Positions 1 to 7,766 of a DNA stretch of 37,557 nucleotides are shown here, one piece after another; position 1 is the first letter of the stretch; every line of letters begins with the position of its first letter. The notes under the pieces were generated by a model. That model saw only the letters and a list, made by a program, of their open reading frames with translations, had not been told where the DNA came from and ran no database searches. The stretch comes from an uncultured Acidimicrobiales bacterium (GTDB taxonomy: Bacteria; Actinomycetota; Acidimicrobiia; Acidimicrobiales; SHLQ01), in contig CALGZB010000252.1 in the NCBI GenBank assembly GCA_937934655.1, forward strand, positions 1 to 37,557, in the 5' to 3' direction. The translations under genes were made by a program, and so were the position numbers.

Positions 1-888
1 GTCATTATCAACGGCGTGGTGGGGTTTGCCGGTCTTGATGTGACGATGACCGCTTTGGCATCGGGTCGACGTCTTGGGCTCGCCAACAAAGAATCCCTTA
101 TCGCAGCTGGCCCCGTGGTGGCTTCAGTCCGCACGACTCCGGGAGCCGAGCTGATTCCCGTCGATAGCGAACATTGTGCGCTGCACCAATGCCTGCGAGC
201 CAATGATGTCGTCGAACGGGTGAGCTCACTGGTGCTCACCGCCAGCGGCGGCCCGTTCCGTGGCCGCTCAAAGGATGAGTTGGCCGGCGTGACGATCGAT
301 GACGCCCTCGCGCACCCCACATGGAGCATGGGCCCCAAAATCACGATCGATTCGTCGACGCTCATGAATAAGGGGCTCGAGGTCATCGAGGCGCACGAGT
401 TGTACGGCATCGACTACGACAACATCGATGTTGTGGTGCACAAACAGTCGGTGGTGCATTCGATGGTTACCTACTCCGACGGTGCCACCATCGCGCAGCT
501 CTCAATGCCCGATATGCGGCTGTGCATCGGCTACGCCTTGGCATATCCCGACCGGCTCGACATTCCCTATGGCGCAATCGACTGGACCACCATGAGCCGC
601 CTCGATTTCGAGGCGCCCGACTTCGATGCATTTCCGTGCCTGGGGTTGGCTTACGACGCAGGTCGAATCGGTGAATGTGCCCCAGCCTGGCTCAGTGCTG
701 CCAACGAAGTTGCGGTTGAGTCTTTTCTCGCGGGCCTTATGCCGTGGTCGAGCATCGCCGATGTAGTGAAGGAAGCTCTTGATGCCTATCCGGGGACACC
801 TGCCACCTCTATCGACGCTGTTCTCGCTATCGATGCCGAGGCCCGACGGGTCGCCACCGATATCGTCACCAACCGATCTAGCCGTTAA
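1..888 (+). CDS. dxr: 1-deoxy-D-xylulose 5-phosphate reductoisomerase, 5' end missing
   Basis: This is the second enzyme of the MEP isoprenoid pathway, converting DXP to 2-C-methyl-D-erythritol 4-phosphate with NADPH and a divalent metal in the cytoplasm. The frame is open from base 1, so the N-terminal 95 or so residues, including most of the NADPH-binding fold, lie outside the window. Visible family motifs are LANKESLI, the metal and substrate motif VDSEH, SSTLMNKGLEVIEAHELYG and QSVVHSMVTYSDGATIAQ. One oddity is HKQS where the family normally has HPQS. It ends in TAA, 12 bases before rseP, and the dxr-rseP-ispG neighbourhood is usual in actinobacteria. Identity is secure; only the start is unseen. 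Confidence 0.96.
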   Translation, partial: VIINGVVGFAGLDVTMTALASGRRLGLANKESLIAAGPVVASVRTTPGAELIPVDSEHCALHQCLRANDVVERVSSLVLTASGGPFRGRSKDELAGVTIDDALAHPTWSMGPKITIDSSTLMNKGLEVIEAHELYGIDYDNIDVVVHKQSVVHSMVTYSDGATIAQLSMPDMRLCIGYALAYPDRLDIPYGAIDWTTMSRLDFEAPDFDAFPCLGLAYDAGRIGECAPAWLSAANEVAVESFLAGLMPWSSIADVVKEALDAYPGTPATSIDAVLAIDAEARRVATDIVTNRSSR

Positions 889-900
889 GCGTATTTTCAC

Positions 901-2424
901 ATGACCAATACACTCGATACCCCGCCACCTGAAGCCCCGCAGCGTTCAGCGACAAGCATGCTCGAAGGCAGCGGCGACGGCGAAGAAAAGGGCAGCCCAT
1001 TGGGGCTTGTCCTTCTCACGATCGGGCTGGTCATTCTTGGGGTGCGGTTTGGCTGGAGCGTGCCAGCCACAATCGGTGCACTACTCGCGATGATCTTTCT
1101 CCACGAGCTTGGCCACTTCTTAACCGCGAAGGCCGCCGGGATGCAGGTCACACAGTTCTTCCTGTTCTTTGGGCCGCGAATCTGGTCGTTCAGGCGCGGC
1201 GAGACCGAATACGGGATCCGGGCGATTCCGCTTGGCGCGTTCGTCAAGATCACCGGGATGAGCAATATCGAACCGGTCGACCCGGAGGTCGAACCGCGTA
1301 CCTATCGCCAGAAGTCCTACCTGCGGCGCATGTCGGTGGCGTTTGCTGGCTCGGCAATGCACTTCTTGTTGGCGCTCATCTTTATCTTTGCGTTGCTGGT
1401 CACCGAAGGCGCCGAGTGGGACGACGCTGGGCCAGTTGCAGCCGTCGGAAGCCTGAGCGACGAGGGTGGTGCGCTCGCCGGAGGTGTTCTTGCGGGCGAC
1501 GTCATCCAATCGATCGACGGGGTCCCGGTGCCGCTCTGGGACGACCTTGGTCCCACCATCAGCAACATGGGTAGCGACACGGTTCCCGTTGTGGTCGATC
1601 GCGACGGAGAACTCATCGAGCTCACTGTCACCATTGGTGAACGCCTCACTACCGAAGGCGCCGCAGGTCTCGATGGTGTTCTTTCCGGCGAACGAATCCT
1701 TGCCGTCGAGGGACAATCGATTTCTAGCTACGAGGAGTTCACCGACCTGGTTTCCAACCGTGTCGGCGAGCGCGTCGAGGTAACGGTCGACCTTCTCACC
1801 GAAGAGCCACTCACCACCGAAATCGAAATCCTCGAAGTCGTAACCGAGGGGGCGGCACGCGGCTTTCTCGGGGTGGCCCTCGAGCAAGGCATCGACACGG
1901 TCGAACCGCTCGGTGTTGGCTCGGCGCTGGTGCGTACCGTGCCCGAGTTCTTCCAACTCGGCTGGGAGACCACAAAGGCTCTGGCAAGCACACTCTGGCC
2001 ACCGAACCTGTTTGGCATGTTCGCCGACGTGTTGGCCCCAAGCACGGACACCTCGGTTGGTCCGCTCGATCAGCTGCGACTCGACGAATTCGGCGAACCG
2101 GTTGGCGACGATCGGCTGTTGTCGCCTATTGGTGCGGTGAACGTAGGTAGCCAAGCGTTCGCGGCCGGCTGGGCCAGCTTCGCGTTGTTCTTCATGTCGG
2201 TGAACCTGTTCATCGGGTTGTTCAACCTCACCCCAATGCTTCCGTTCGACGGAGGCCACGTGCTCATCGGCACGTACGAGGCCATCCGAACAAAGATGAA
2301 GGGCGCCCGCCATTTTGCCGATGTCACCAAGCTGCTGCCCATCACCTACGGCGTCGTGATTGTGCTGCTCGGGATCTTTGTCCTTGGCGTTTACCTCGAC
2401 GTCTCGAACCCAATCCAGTTCTGA
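901..2424 (+). CDS. rseP: RseP-type site-2 zinc metalloprotease (M50)
   Basis: An intramembrane protease of the RseP/Rip1 family, which cleaves membrane-bound anti-sigma factors and signal-peptide remnants. The 507-residue protein has a cytoplasmic N-terminus, a membrane segment near residues 36-66, the zinc motif HELGH at 68-72, and a second membrane segment near residues 150-165. Two PDZ-like stretches fill the region around residues 170-310. The second zinc-site motif, close to NLTPMLPFDGGH, lies near residue 447, followed by a last hydrophobic helix. The family's LDG is FDG here. The ATG is 12 bases after dxr, so the two are probably co-transcribed. The local substrate is unknown: the anti-sigma at 31478-31795 has no membrane helix and is an unlikely target. 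Confidence 0.95.
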   Translation: MTNTLDTPPPEAPQRSATSMLEGSGDGEEKGSPLGLVLLTIGLVILGVRFGWSVPATIGALLAMIFLHELGHFLTAKAAGMQVTQFFLFFGPRIWSFRRGETEYGIRAIPLGAFVKITGMSNIEPVDPEVEPRTYRQKSYLRRMSVAFAGSAMHFLLALIFIFALLVTEGAEWDDAGPVAAVGSLSDEGGALAGGVLAGDVIQSIDGVPVPLWDDLGPTISNMGSDTVPVVVDRDGELIELTVTIGERLTTEGAAGLDGVLSGERILAVEGQSISSYEEFTDLVSNRVGERVEVTVDLLTEEPLTTEIEILEVVTEGAARGFLGVALEQGIDTVEPLGVGSALVRTVPEFFQLGWETTKALASTLWPPNLFGMFADVLAPSTDTSVGPLDQLRLDEFGEPVGDDRLLSPIGAVNVGSQAFAAGWASFALFFMSVNLFIGLFNLTPMLPFDGGHVLIGTYEAIRTKMKGARHFADVTKLLPITYGVVIVLLGIFVLGVYLDVSNPIQF

Positions 2425-2428
2425 CCAG

Positions 2429-2434
2429 TAGGCT
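2429..2434 (+). promoter_or_regulatory. -10 element for a leaderless GNAT transcript
   Basis: TAGGCT is followed by exactly six bases and then the ATG at 2441, the spacing expected of a leaderless actinobacterial start. No Shine-Dalgarno sequence is present. The element begins just after the rseP stop codon. No clear -35 is seen. Confidence 0.45.
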
Positions 2435-2440
2435 TCACCA

Positions 2441-3121
2441 ATGAAGCTTCAGTGGGACCTCCCGCTTTCGTCCGACGGTATCGATACCGAACTGGGTGAT
2501 GGCACGGCGGTGAAGATTCGGCCGATATCGGCCGACGACGGTCCAGCGCTTGACGCCTCGTTTAAACGAATGTCGCCAAGGTCGCGATACTTGCGGTTCT
2601 TTACAATCCGTGACGAACTCGGTCCAGCAATGCTCGAGAACTTCACCGACATCGATCACCTCCTTCATCGGGCGTGGGTAGTCATCGATCCGGCGACAGC
2701 GGGGGACACCCCAGGAGAAGAGCACGGCATCGGTATCGCCGTTGCACGTCTTATCGAAACATCAACCCCAGGCGTTGCCGAGGCATCTCTTGCGGTCATC
2801 GATGAGTATCAGCAGCGAGGTGTGGGCCGGCTCTTGCTCGATCTGTTGACGAGCACGGCGTCGATCGCTGGCTTCGAGAAGCTACGTTTCGAGACCTTGT
2901 GGGAGAACCGGGGCATGCGTCGGCTGCTGGGAAATCTCAAAGCCGAGCACAACAAGGAACTCAGCGATCCGTCCGTGCTTGTTTACGATCTGCCCATACA
3001 GGAATCTGAGGACGAGACGATCGGGGCGCTCTATGAGATCCTTCGCTGGATCGCAGCATCTGGAGACGACTCCGTCTCGGATGATCCAACAGAGACCGTT
3101 CTTCCTAACCAGTCTGCCTAA
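2441..3121 (+). CDS. GNAT-family N-acetyltransferase
   Basis: A 226-residue acetyl-CoA-dependent acyltransferase of the GNAT superfamily. The N-terminal half has the IRPISADDGPAL pattern of an N-terminal GNAT strand-helix, then FKRMSPRSRYLRFF, which is typical of the subgroup found as the regulatory domain of some protein acetyltransferases. Motif A, the acetyl-CoA pyrophosphate loop, is QQRGVGRLLL near residues 127-136. The substrate cannot be told; protein lysine acetylation is possible, and the related Pat-type acetyltransferases carry an extra cyclic-nucleotide domain that is absent here. It follows rseP by 16 bases and appears to have its own leaderless start. The 3' end carries a 22-bp duplication that includes the stop codon. 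Confidence 0.82.
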   Translation: MKLQWDLPLSSDGIDTELGDGTAVKIRPISADDGPALDASFKRMSPRSRYLRFFTIRDELGPAMLENFTDIDHLLHRAWVVIDPATAGDTPGEEHGIGIAVARLIETSTPGVAEASLAVIDEYQQRGVGRLLLDLLTSTASIAGFEKLRFETLWENRGMRRLLGNLKAEHNKELSDPSVLVYDLPIQESEDETIGALYEILRWIAASGDDSVSDDPTETVLPNQSA

Positions 3122-3148
3122 CCCGTCTTCCTAACCAGTCTGCCTAAC
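3101..3148. repeat. 22-bp direct repeat at the end of the GNAT gene
   Basis: The 22-mer that begins cttcctaacc and ends tctgcctaac occurs at 3101-3122 and again at 3127-3148, four bases apart. The first copy encodes the last residues and stop codon of the acetyltransferase. The second lies in the short gap before the convergent oxygenase gene. It looks like a recent slippage duplication. Confidence 0.85.
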
Positions 3149-3167
3149 GTGCCTTCGTAACCCCGAG

Positions 3168-4115
3168 TCAGGTGACCGTGGCCTGGAATTTCTCCATAAG
3201 CCACGGCCCCGCCTGAACCGGCTCGTGCCGAGGGGCCTCGCCATCTTCGAGGCAGGTGGGAAGGCACTCGATCGTCGCGTCCCAGTTGGTCATATGGAAG
3301 AAGGCGAACGACTGCCGGCCTCTTGGGTCGGTTGGGGTAACCCGGTGATTGGTTGAGCGCCAGCGATCGTTGGTCCACTGGGCAATCGAATCGCCGAGGT
3401 TCACGACGAATGTGTCGGCCATTGGTTCCACACCGAGCCATGAGCCATCGGCATTTTCGATTTCGAGACCCGGGACGTCATCGGTGCGCAAGATCGTCAG
3501 GGTTCCGTAGTCGCTATGGGCGCCAGCTCGAAGCGCTCCGTCGGTCGGGACCGTACCGAGAGTGGGGTAGTGGATTGCCCGCATTGAGGTGATGGGGTCG
3601 TCGATCATCGACTCGAAGTAATCGGCGGGCAACTCCAGGGCCACCGCCATAACCGACATGAGGTGCTCGCAGACCCCGGCAAGCGCCCGGTAGTAGCCAG
3701 TCCATGACGCCTGAAGTCGCGGCGGATCATCCGGCCAAAGGCTCGGTGACCGGATCCAGTCGGTCGACGACGTGCCCTTCGGTTGGCTATGTGGCGACGC
3801 ACAATCGGGGCCGACCGACAGCGACTCTTTGAGGTCGGGAGGGGTTTGGGTGGCCGAATCGACCGACTTTGCGAGCGATTCAAAACCGAAGGGGGAGTAG
3901 CCGTAGGGATAACCGGGGTTGGGAAACTCAACCATCCGTTTCTGCGCTTCGGGCAATGCGAAAAACGATTGGGCGTCGTCCCACGCCTGATTGGCAGCCG
4001 ATGCGTCGACTGACGACAACGGGATCCGGAAGAAGCCGGTCGACTCGCATGCGGAAGCCATCGTTGCGGCTTGCTCGGCGAGCGGTGCGTTGAGGTCGAT
4101 GACCGACAGATCCAT
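3168..4115 (-). CDS. Isopenicillin N synthase-like 2-oxoglutarate/Fe(II) dioxygenase
   Basis: A non-haem iron oxygenase of the DIOX_N plus 2OG-FeII_Oxy family (isopenicillin N synthase, flavonoid and gibberellin oxidase relatives). From the chosen ATG it is 315 residues. The N-terminal half has the family's GFFRIPLSSVD pattern. The iron triad is visible as HSD (H200, D202) and NHRV (H257), and the 2-oxoglutarate site as RQS (R267, S269). The in-frame TTG-like extension to 4154 would add 13 unlikely residues, so the ATG at 4115 is preferred. TAGTGT lies eight bases upstream, suggesting a short or absent leader. It is divergent from ispG and convergent with the GNAT gene, so it interrupts the usual dxr-rseP-ispG line. 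The substrate cannot be predicted. Confidence 0.88.
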   Translation of the reverse strand: MDLSVIDLNAPLAEQAATMASACESTGFFRIPLSSVDASAANQAWDDAQSFFALPEAQKRMVEFPNPGYPYGYSPFGFESLAKSVDSATQTPPDLKESLSVGPDCASPHSQPKGTSSTDWIRSPSLWPDDPPRLQASWTGYYRALAGVCEHLMSVMAVALELPADYFESMIDDPITSMRAIHYPTLGTVPTDGALRAGAHSDYGTLTILRTDDVPGLEIENADGSWLGVEPMADTFVVNLGDSIAQWTNDRWRSTNHRVTPTDPRGRQSFAFFHMTNWDATIECLPTCLEDGEAPRHEPVQAGPWLMEKFQATVT

Positions 4116-4167
4116 GGGTCGGGACACTAACGGGAATCCACACGGTTTCTGCACGTGGGATGGCTCG

Positions 4168-4173
4168 TACCCA
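4168..4173 (+). promoter_or_regulatory. Possible -10 element for leaderless ispG
   Basis: TACCCA stands six bases before the GTG at 4180, the same spacing as several other genes here, although the last base is A rather than the consensus T. It favours GTG 4180 over the in-frame GTG at 4189. Confidence 0.3.
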
Positions 4174-4179
4174 AGTACC

Positions 4180-5412
4180 GTGAAAGATGTGGATGTAACC
4201 GCTTCGTTCCCCCGTCGTCAGACTCGCCAGATCATGGTGGGCAATGTTCCCGTTGGGGGCGGCGCTCCCATCACGGTGCAGTCGATGACCGACACCAAAA
4301 CCGCCGATGTTGAGGGCACTCTCAAACAGATCTATTCGCTTGCCGGGGCAGGCGCCGACATCGTCCGCGTCACCTGCAACGACCCCGAGGCCGCGGTCGG
4401 CCTCGCCCAGATCGTTCCGCGATCGCCCGTGCCAATCGTCGCCGACATTCATCATCAGTACAAACGGGCGCTCGACGCGCTTGATGCGGGGGTCGCCTGC
4501 CTTCGACTGAACCCCGGCAACATTCGCAAACCCGAACACATCAAGCTTGTGGCCCGCGAGTGCCTCGACCGAGGCGTGCCGATTCGCATTGGCGTCAACG
4601 GCGGTTCGCTCGACAAAGATATTCGGGACAAATATGGCGACAAAGTCACCCCTGAAGCAATGGTCGAGTCGGCGCTGCGCGAACTCGCCTACTTCGATGA
4701 GGTTGGTTTCAAAGACGTCAAGATCTCGGTGAAGGCGTCGAGCGTTCCGCTCATGATCGAGGCTTACCGGCAACTTGCCGAGGTCACCGATGCCCCGCTT
4801 CACCTTGGCGTGACCGAAGCCGGGCCGCCTCCGGGCGGCATTATCAAGGCCACGGCGGGTATTGCAACGCTCTTGGCCGAAGGTATTGGCGACACCATTC
4901 GCTACTCGCTCACCGCCGATCCGGTGGAAGAGGTAAAGGCCGGGCGTCAACTTCTCGAAAGCCTCGGCCTACGCGAACGCAAGAACGTCGACCTCATTGC
5001 GTGCCCCAGTTGTGGGCGAGCCGAAATCGACGTCTACGCCGTGGCACAACAAGCGCTCGAGGCGTTTGGCGAACTCGAACTTCCGCTGCAAGTCGCGGTG
5101 ATGGGATGTGTCGTGAATGGCCCCGGTGAAGCCGGCGACGCTGATCTAGGAATCGCAGCGGGCAACAAACGCGGTCACCTCTTCATCAAAGGCGTCAACG
5201 CGGCTGTTGTCCCCGAAGAAGAGATGGTCGACACCCTTGTCGAATGGGCCACCTTTATCGCTGAAGAGGGAATCGACGCAGCGTTGGCAAAGGTCGATGT
5301 CGAGAAGGCTTCTCGCGAAGCCGAAAAGGATCGTCAGCTTCTCCTCGCTGAACAAGGCGATGACGCCAACAACGCCGAGGCGCGTGTCGAACTTATGAAG
5401 AAGCGCTCGTAA
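4180..5412 (+). CDS. ispG: 4-hydroxy-3-methylbut-2-enyl diphosphate synthase
   Basis: The [4Fe-4S] enzyme of the MEP pathway that reduces methylerythritol cyclodiphosphate to HMBPP. From GTG 4180 the protein is 410 residues. The TIM-barrel part begins with RQIMVGNVPVGGGAPITVQS; the C-terminal iron-sulphur part holds CPSC (C275, C278), C310 in VMGCVVNGPGEA, and E317, the usual cluster ligands. The open frame runs upstream to 3991, but that part overlaps the divergent oxygenase and does not resemble the family, so the shorter start is chosen. No Shine-Dalgarno sequence is seen. The C-terminus carries an extra charged, Ala-rich tail. With dxr it marks the MEP route as the isoprenoid source. Confidence 0.95.
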   Translation: MKDVDVTASFPRRQTRQIMVGNVPVGGGAPITVQSMTDTKTADVEGTLKQIYSLAGAGADIVRVTCNDPEAAVGLAQIVPRSPVPIVADIHHQYKRALDALDAGVACLRLNPGNIRKPEHIKLVARECLDRGVPIRIGVNGGSLDKDIRDKYGDKVTPEAMVESALRELAYFDEVGFKDVKISVKASSVPLMIEAYRQLAEVTDAPLHLGVTEAGPPPGGIIKATAGIATLLAEGIGDTIRYSLTADPVEEVKAGRQLLESLGLRERKNVDLIACPSCGRAEIDVYAVAQQALEAFGELELPLQVAVMGCVVNGPGEAGDADLGIAAGNKRGHLFIKGVNAAVVPEEEMVDTLVEWATFIAEEGIDAALAKVDVEKASREAEKDRQLLLAEQGDDANNAEARVELMKKRS

Positions 5413-5626
5413 GACCGCTTTTCCTCTGCATATCGCTGCGTGCCGCTGGAACCTCTGTGTGTCTCTTGTCGAGGCTGCACTTCTCGGGCGGCTGCCGCCC
5501 CGCCTCCGAGGCCGGAAACCGCGTTCATTCTGATAAGGTTCGCCTGCGCAATTGTTCTTTGAGCTGGCGTGGGCTTTTGGCCCACGCCTTTCTTATATCT
5601 CGAAACCCTTTTGAGAGGAGGGGACT
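5413..5626 (+). promoter_or_regulatory. ispG-rimP spacer with hairpins, probable rimP leader
   Basis: This 214-nt spacer precedes the rimP-nusA-infB operon. A GC-rich hairpin lies at 5486-5500 (GGGCGG, loop CTG, CCGCCC) and a terminator-like hairpin at 5566-5588. A good Shine-Dalgarno sequence, GAGGAGGGG at 5615-5623, precedes rimP. Where transcription starts is not clear; TTATAT near 5593 and GATAAG near 5532 are candidate -10 boxes, neither convincing. Confidence 0.45.
5566..5595 (+). terminator. Intrinsic terminator or attenuator upstream of rimP
   Basis: GGCGTGGGC at 5566-5574 pairs perfectly with GCCCACGCC at 5580-5588 around a TTTTG loop, followed by TTTCTTA. It could end the ispG transcript, or act as an attenuator if the rimP promoter lies upstream of it. 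The T-tract is short, so termination may be partial. Confidence 0.6.
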
Positions 5627-6253
5627 ATGAGTACTGTCGACACCGTTCGTGAACTGGCTGAATCATTCGCCCCCGACCTCAATCTCGAAGTCTTCGACGT
5701 CGAGTTCGCCAATGGCCTGCTCCGAATTACGGCCGATCGGGCCGACCGGACCGGCACCGCCGACCCTACGGCGGGTACGACCATCTCGATGCTCCAAAAG
5801 CTTTCGAAGAAGGTGGCGCGAGAAATCGAAGAGCAGGATCTTATTGCGAACGCATTCACCCTCGAGGTGAGTTCGCCCGGACTCGAACGAAAGCTTCGTA
5901 CTCCGGACCATTTCCAGCGCTCAATCGGCGAGAAGATCAACGTCAAAACCTTTCCGGGTTTCGACGGCGATCGCCGCAATGTCGGCCTGCTAACCGCGGC
6001 CGATGATCAGGGCATCACCCTGGCCATAACCGAGAGCACCGAGAGCACCGGCAGCACCGACCTCACGATCCGGTATGACCAGATCGCAAAGGCCACCACG
6101 GTGTTTGACTGGGGTCCGCAGGAGAAGCCGGGGAAATCAAAGAAGTCCCCGAAGTCCTCGCAATCCCCGAAACTACAGAACGAAACGGGCGCACAGAAGA
6201 GCGCCCCGACGACTACCAGTCCTGAGAAGACAGAGAAGAGAGCGGCATCATGA
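5627..6253 (+). CDS. rimP: Ribosome maturation factor RimP
   Basis: A cytoplasmic assembly factor for the 30S subunit. The 208-residue protein has the RimP N-terminal alpha-beta domain up to about residue 80, the hallmark EVSSPGLERKL near residues 83-93, and a C-terminal SH3-like domain ending near residue 165. Beyond that is a Lys/Ser/Pro-rich disordered tail of about 45 residues, longer than in most RimP proteins. The ATG has a strong Shine-Dalgarno sequence three bases upstream of its spacer. It overlaps nusA by four bases (ATGA), which implies translational coupling. Confidence 0.93.
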   Translation: MSTVDTVRELAESFAPDLNLEVFDVEFANGLLRITADRADRTGTADPTAGTTISMLQKLSKKVAREIEEQDLIANAFTLEVSSPGLERKLRTPDHFQRSIGEKINVKTFPGFDGDRRNVGLLTAADDQGITLAITESTESTGSTDLTIRYDQIAKATTVFDWGPQEKPGKSKKSPKSSQSPKLQNETGAQKSAPTTTSPEKTEKRAAS

Positions 6254-7542
6254 ATGCAGAGATGATGGAAGCGCTCCAGGCGCTCGCCTCGGAGAAGGGA
6301 ATCTCGGTCGATGCACTGTTCGCAGCGCTCGCCGACGCACTAGAGACAGCGTACAAACGGTCCCCAGACGCGCACCAGTTCTCCTGGGTCACAATCGACC
6401 CTGACTCGATGGACATCCGTGTGATGGCCCAAGAGCTCGACGCCGACGGTGTGCCGTTCGGTGGCGAGATCGACGTCACCCCCGACGACTTCGGCCGCAT
6501 CGCCGCCCAGACGGCGCGTCAGGTGATGACGCAGCGCATTCGCGAAGCCGAGCGTGAGATGAAGTACGAAGAGTACGCAGGCCGTGAGGGCGACATTGTC
6601 ACCGGCATGATTCAGCAGACCGACTCGCGCTACACGCTCCTCGACCTTGGTCGGGTAGAAGCACTCTTGCCGCAGGCTGAGCAGGTTCCCTACGAACGCC
6701 CCGAGCCCAACAGTCGCCTCAAGGCCTACATCGTCGAGGTCCGCAAGACCGCCAAGGGCCCACAGATCGTCGTGAGTCGCACCCACCCTGGTTTGGTGAA
6801 GCGCCTCTTCGAACTCGAAGTTCCTGAGATCGCCGACGGCATCGTCGAAATCAAAGCGTGTGCCCGCGAACCAGGACACCGCACCAAGATCGCCGTTTAC
6901 TCCAACGATGGCAATGTCGACCCGGTCGGCGCCTGCGTTGGAGCTCGTGGAGCCCGTGTCCGCATGGTCGTCAACGAACTTCGTGGCGAGAAGATCGACA
7001 TCATTCCTTTCTCTGAAGACCTTCAGGACTTCATCATGAAGGCGCTCTCTCCGGCCAAGGTCAAAGAGGTACGCATCATCGAAGAGACCGGAACCGCCGA
7101 GGTCATCGTTCCCGACTACCAGTTGTCGCTGGCCATTGGGAAAGAAGGTCAGAACGCTCGCCTCGCTGCTCGCCTTACCGGCTGGCGCGTCGACATCAAG
7201 TCCGAAACTCAGCTTGCTGAGGAAGAAGCCTACGGTTCGGTCGATTGGGCCGATGGTGAATGGATCGTCAACGAAGAGACCGGCGAACAAATGTGGCAGC
7301 CGGCCGATGGCAGCGATGCCATCAGCGTTGAGCAGTGGAACGAACTGACCGGAGCCGACGGCGCAGAAGATGACGCCGAAGACACCGAAGACACCGACAC
7401 AAATGCGTCAGCCGAAGGTGAAGACGACGGAGCCATCGACGGGGCAGAAGCCGCCGCTGATGACGCCGCCGAGGACGCCGGCGATGACGCTTCTGAGGGC
7501 TCCGAGGCAGCATCTGCTGCCGACGCGGCAGAGGAAGAGTAA
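6250..7542 (+). CDS. nusA: Transcription termination/antitermination factor NusA
   Basis: An RNA polymerase-binding factor that promotes pausing, termination and rRNA antitermination. In its 430 residues the order is the N-terminal polymerase-binding domain (about 1-120), an S1 domain (REGDIVTGMIQQTD onward), KH1 (VDPVGACVGARGARVRMV) and KH2 (LAIGKEGQNARLAARLTGWRVDI). The last 90 or so residues are an acidic Ala/Asp/Glu tail of the type seen in other actinobacterial NusA proteins. The ATG overlaps the rimP stop. The gene downstream would usually be ylxR in this operon; none is found here. Confidence 0.96.
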   Translation: MNAEMMEALQALASEKGISVDALFAALADALETAYKRSPDAHQFSWVTIDPDSMDIRVMAQELDADGVPFGGEIDVTPDDFGRIAAQTARQVMTQRIREAEREMKYEEYAGREGDIVTGMIQQTDSRYTLLDLGRVEALLPQAEQVPYERPEPNSRLKAYIVEVRKTAKGPQIVVSRTHPGLVKRLFELEVPEIADGIVEIKACAREPGHRTKIAVYSNDGNVDPVGACVGARGARVRMVVNELRGEKIDIIPFSEDLQDFIMKALSPAKVKEVRIIEETGTAEVIVPDYQLSLAIGKEGQNARLAARLTGWRVDIKSETQLAEEEAYGSVDWADGEWIVNEETGEQMWQPADGSDAISVEQWNELTGADGAEDDAEDTEDTDTNASAEGEDDGAIDGAEAAADDAAEDAGDDASEGSEAASAADAAEEE

Positions 7543-7766
7543 AACCAAAGAGACAGAAACCCGCCCATGCGGGTATTCTGCAACGATGTATCTGCCTCCG
7601 GGAGTGAGGTTGTGTTCACGAGGCGCGGCCTCCCCCGAACACGTCCATCCGGAACAGATCGTGACAGTATGAACACACAGGGTGGGTGCGTCGCCGCATC
7701 ACCCCTGCAATCGCTTCATTTGGGGCTGTTCCCCGAATGAAAATGAAGGACTGAGACTACAAAACG
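7543..7766 (+). promoter_or_regulatory. Folded leader of infB (no ylxR)
   Basis: The 224 nt between nusA and infB encode no recognisable protein but contain four hairpins. The first is at 7559-7574 (ACCCGC / GCGGGT). The second is two-tiered at 7612-7642 (GTGTTC / GAACAC around GAGGC-GCG-GCCTC). The third, at 7678-7707, closes on a TCGC loop with two bulges. The fourth, at 7715-7741, has about 12 bp (TTCATTTGGGG / CCCCGAATGAA) and ends four bases before a GAAGGA Shine-Dalgarno-like sequence at 7745-7750. That sequence is 16 bases from the TTG start, unusually far. I infer a regulated leader or a processed spacer; no known riboswitch is recognised. Confidence 0.5.

Noticed and set aside
1120-2313. 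397-codon open frame antisense to rseP
   Set aside because: It lies fully opposite a clear rseP gene and has no family motif; such frames follow from codon bias.
5413-5560. tRNA or other stable RNA in the ispG-rimP spacer
   Set aside because: No cloverleaf or CCA end was found, only small GC hairpins.
7543-7672. Decayed or short ylxR gene
   Set aside because: All three forward frames were read; none shows the RTCxGCR-type YlxR start or its C-terminal motif.
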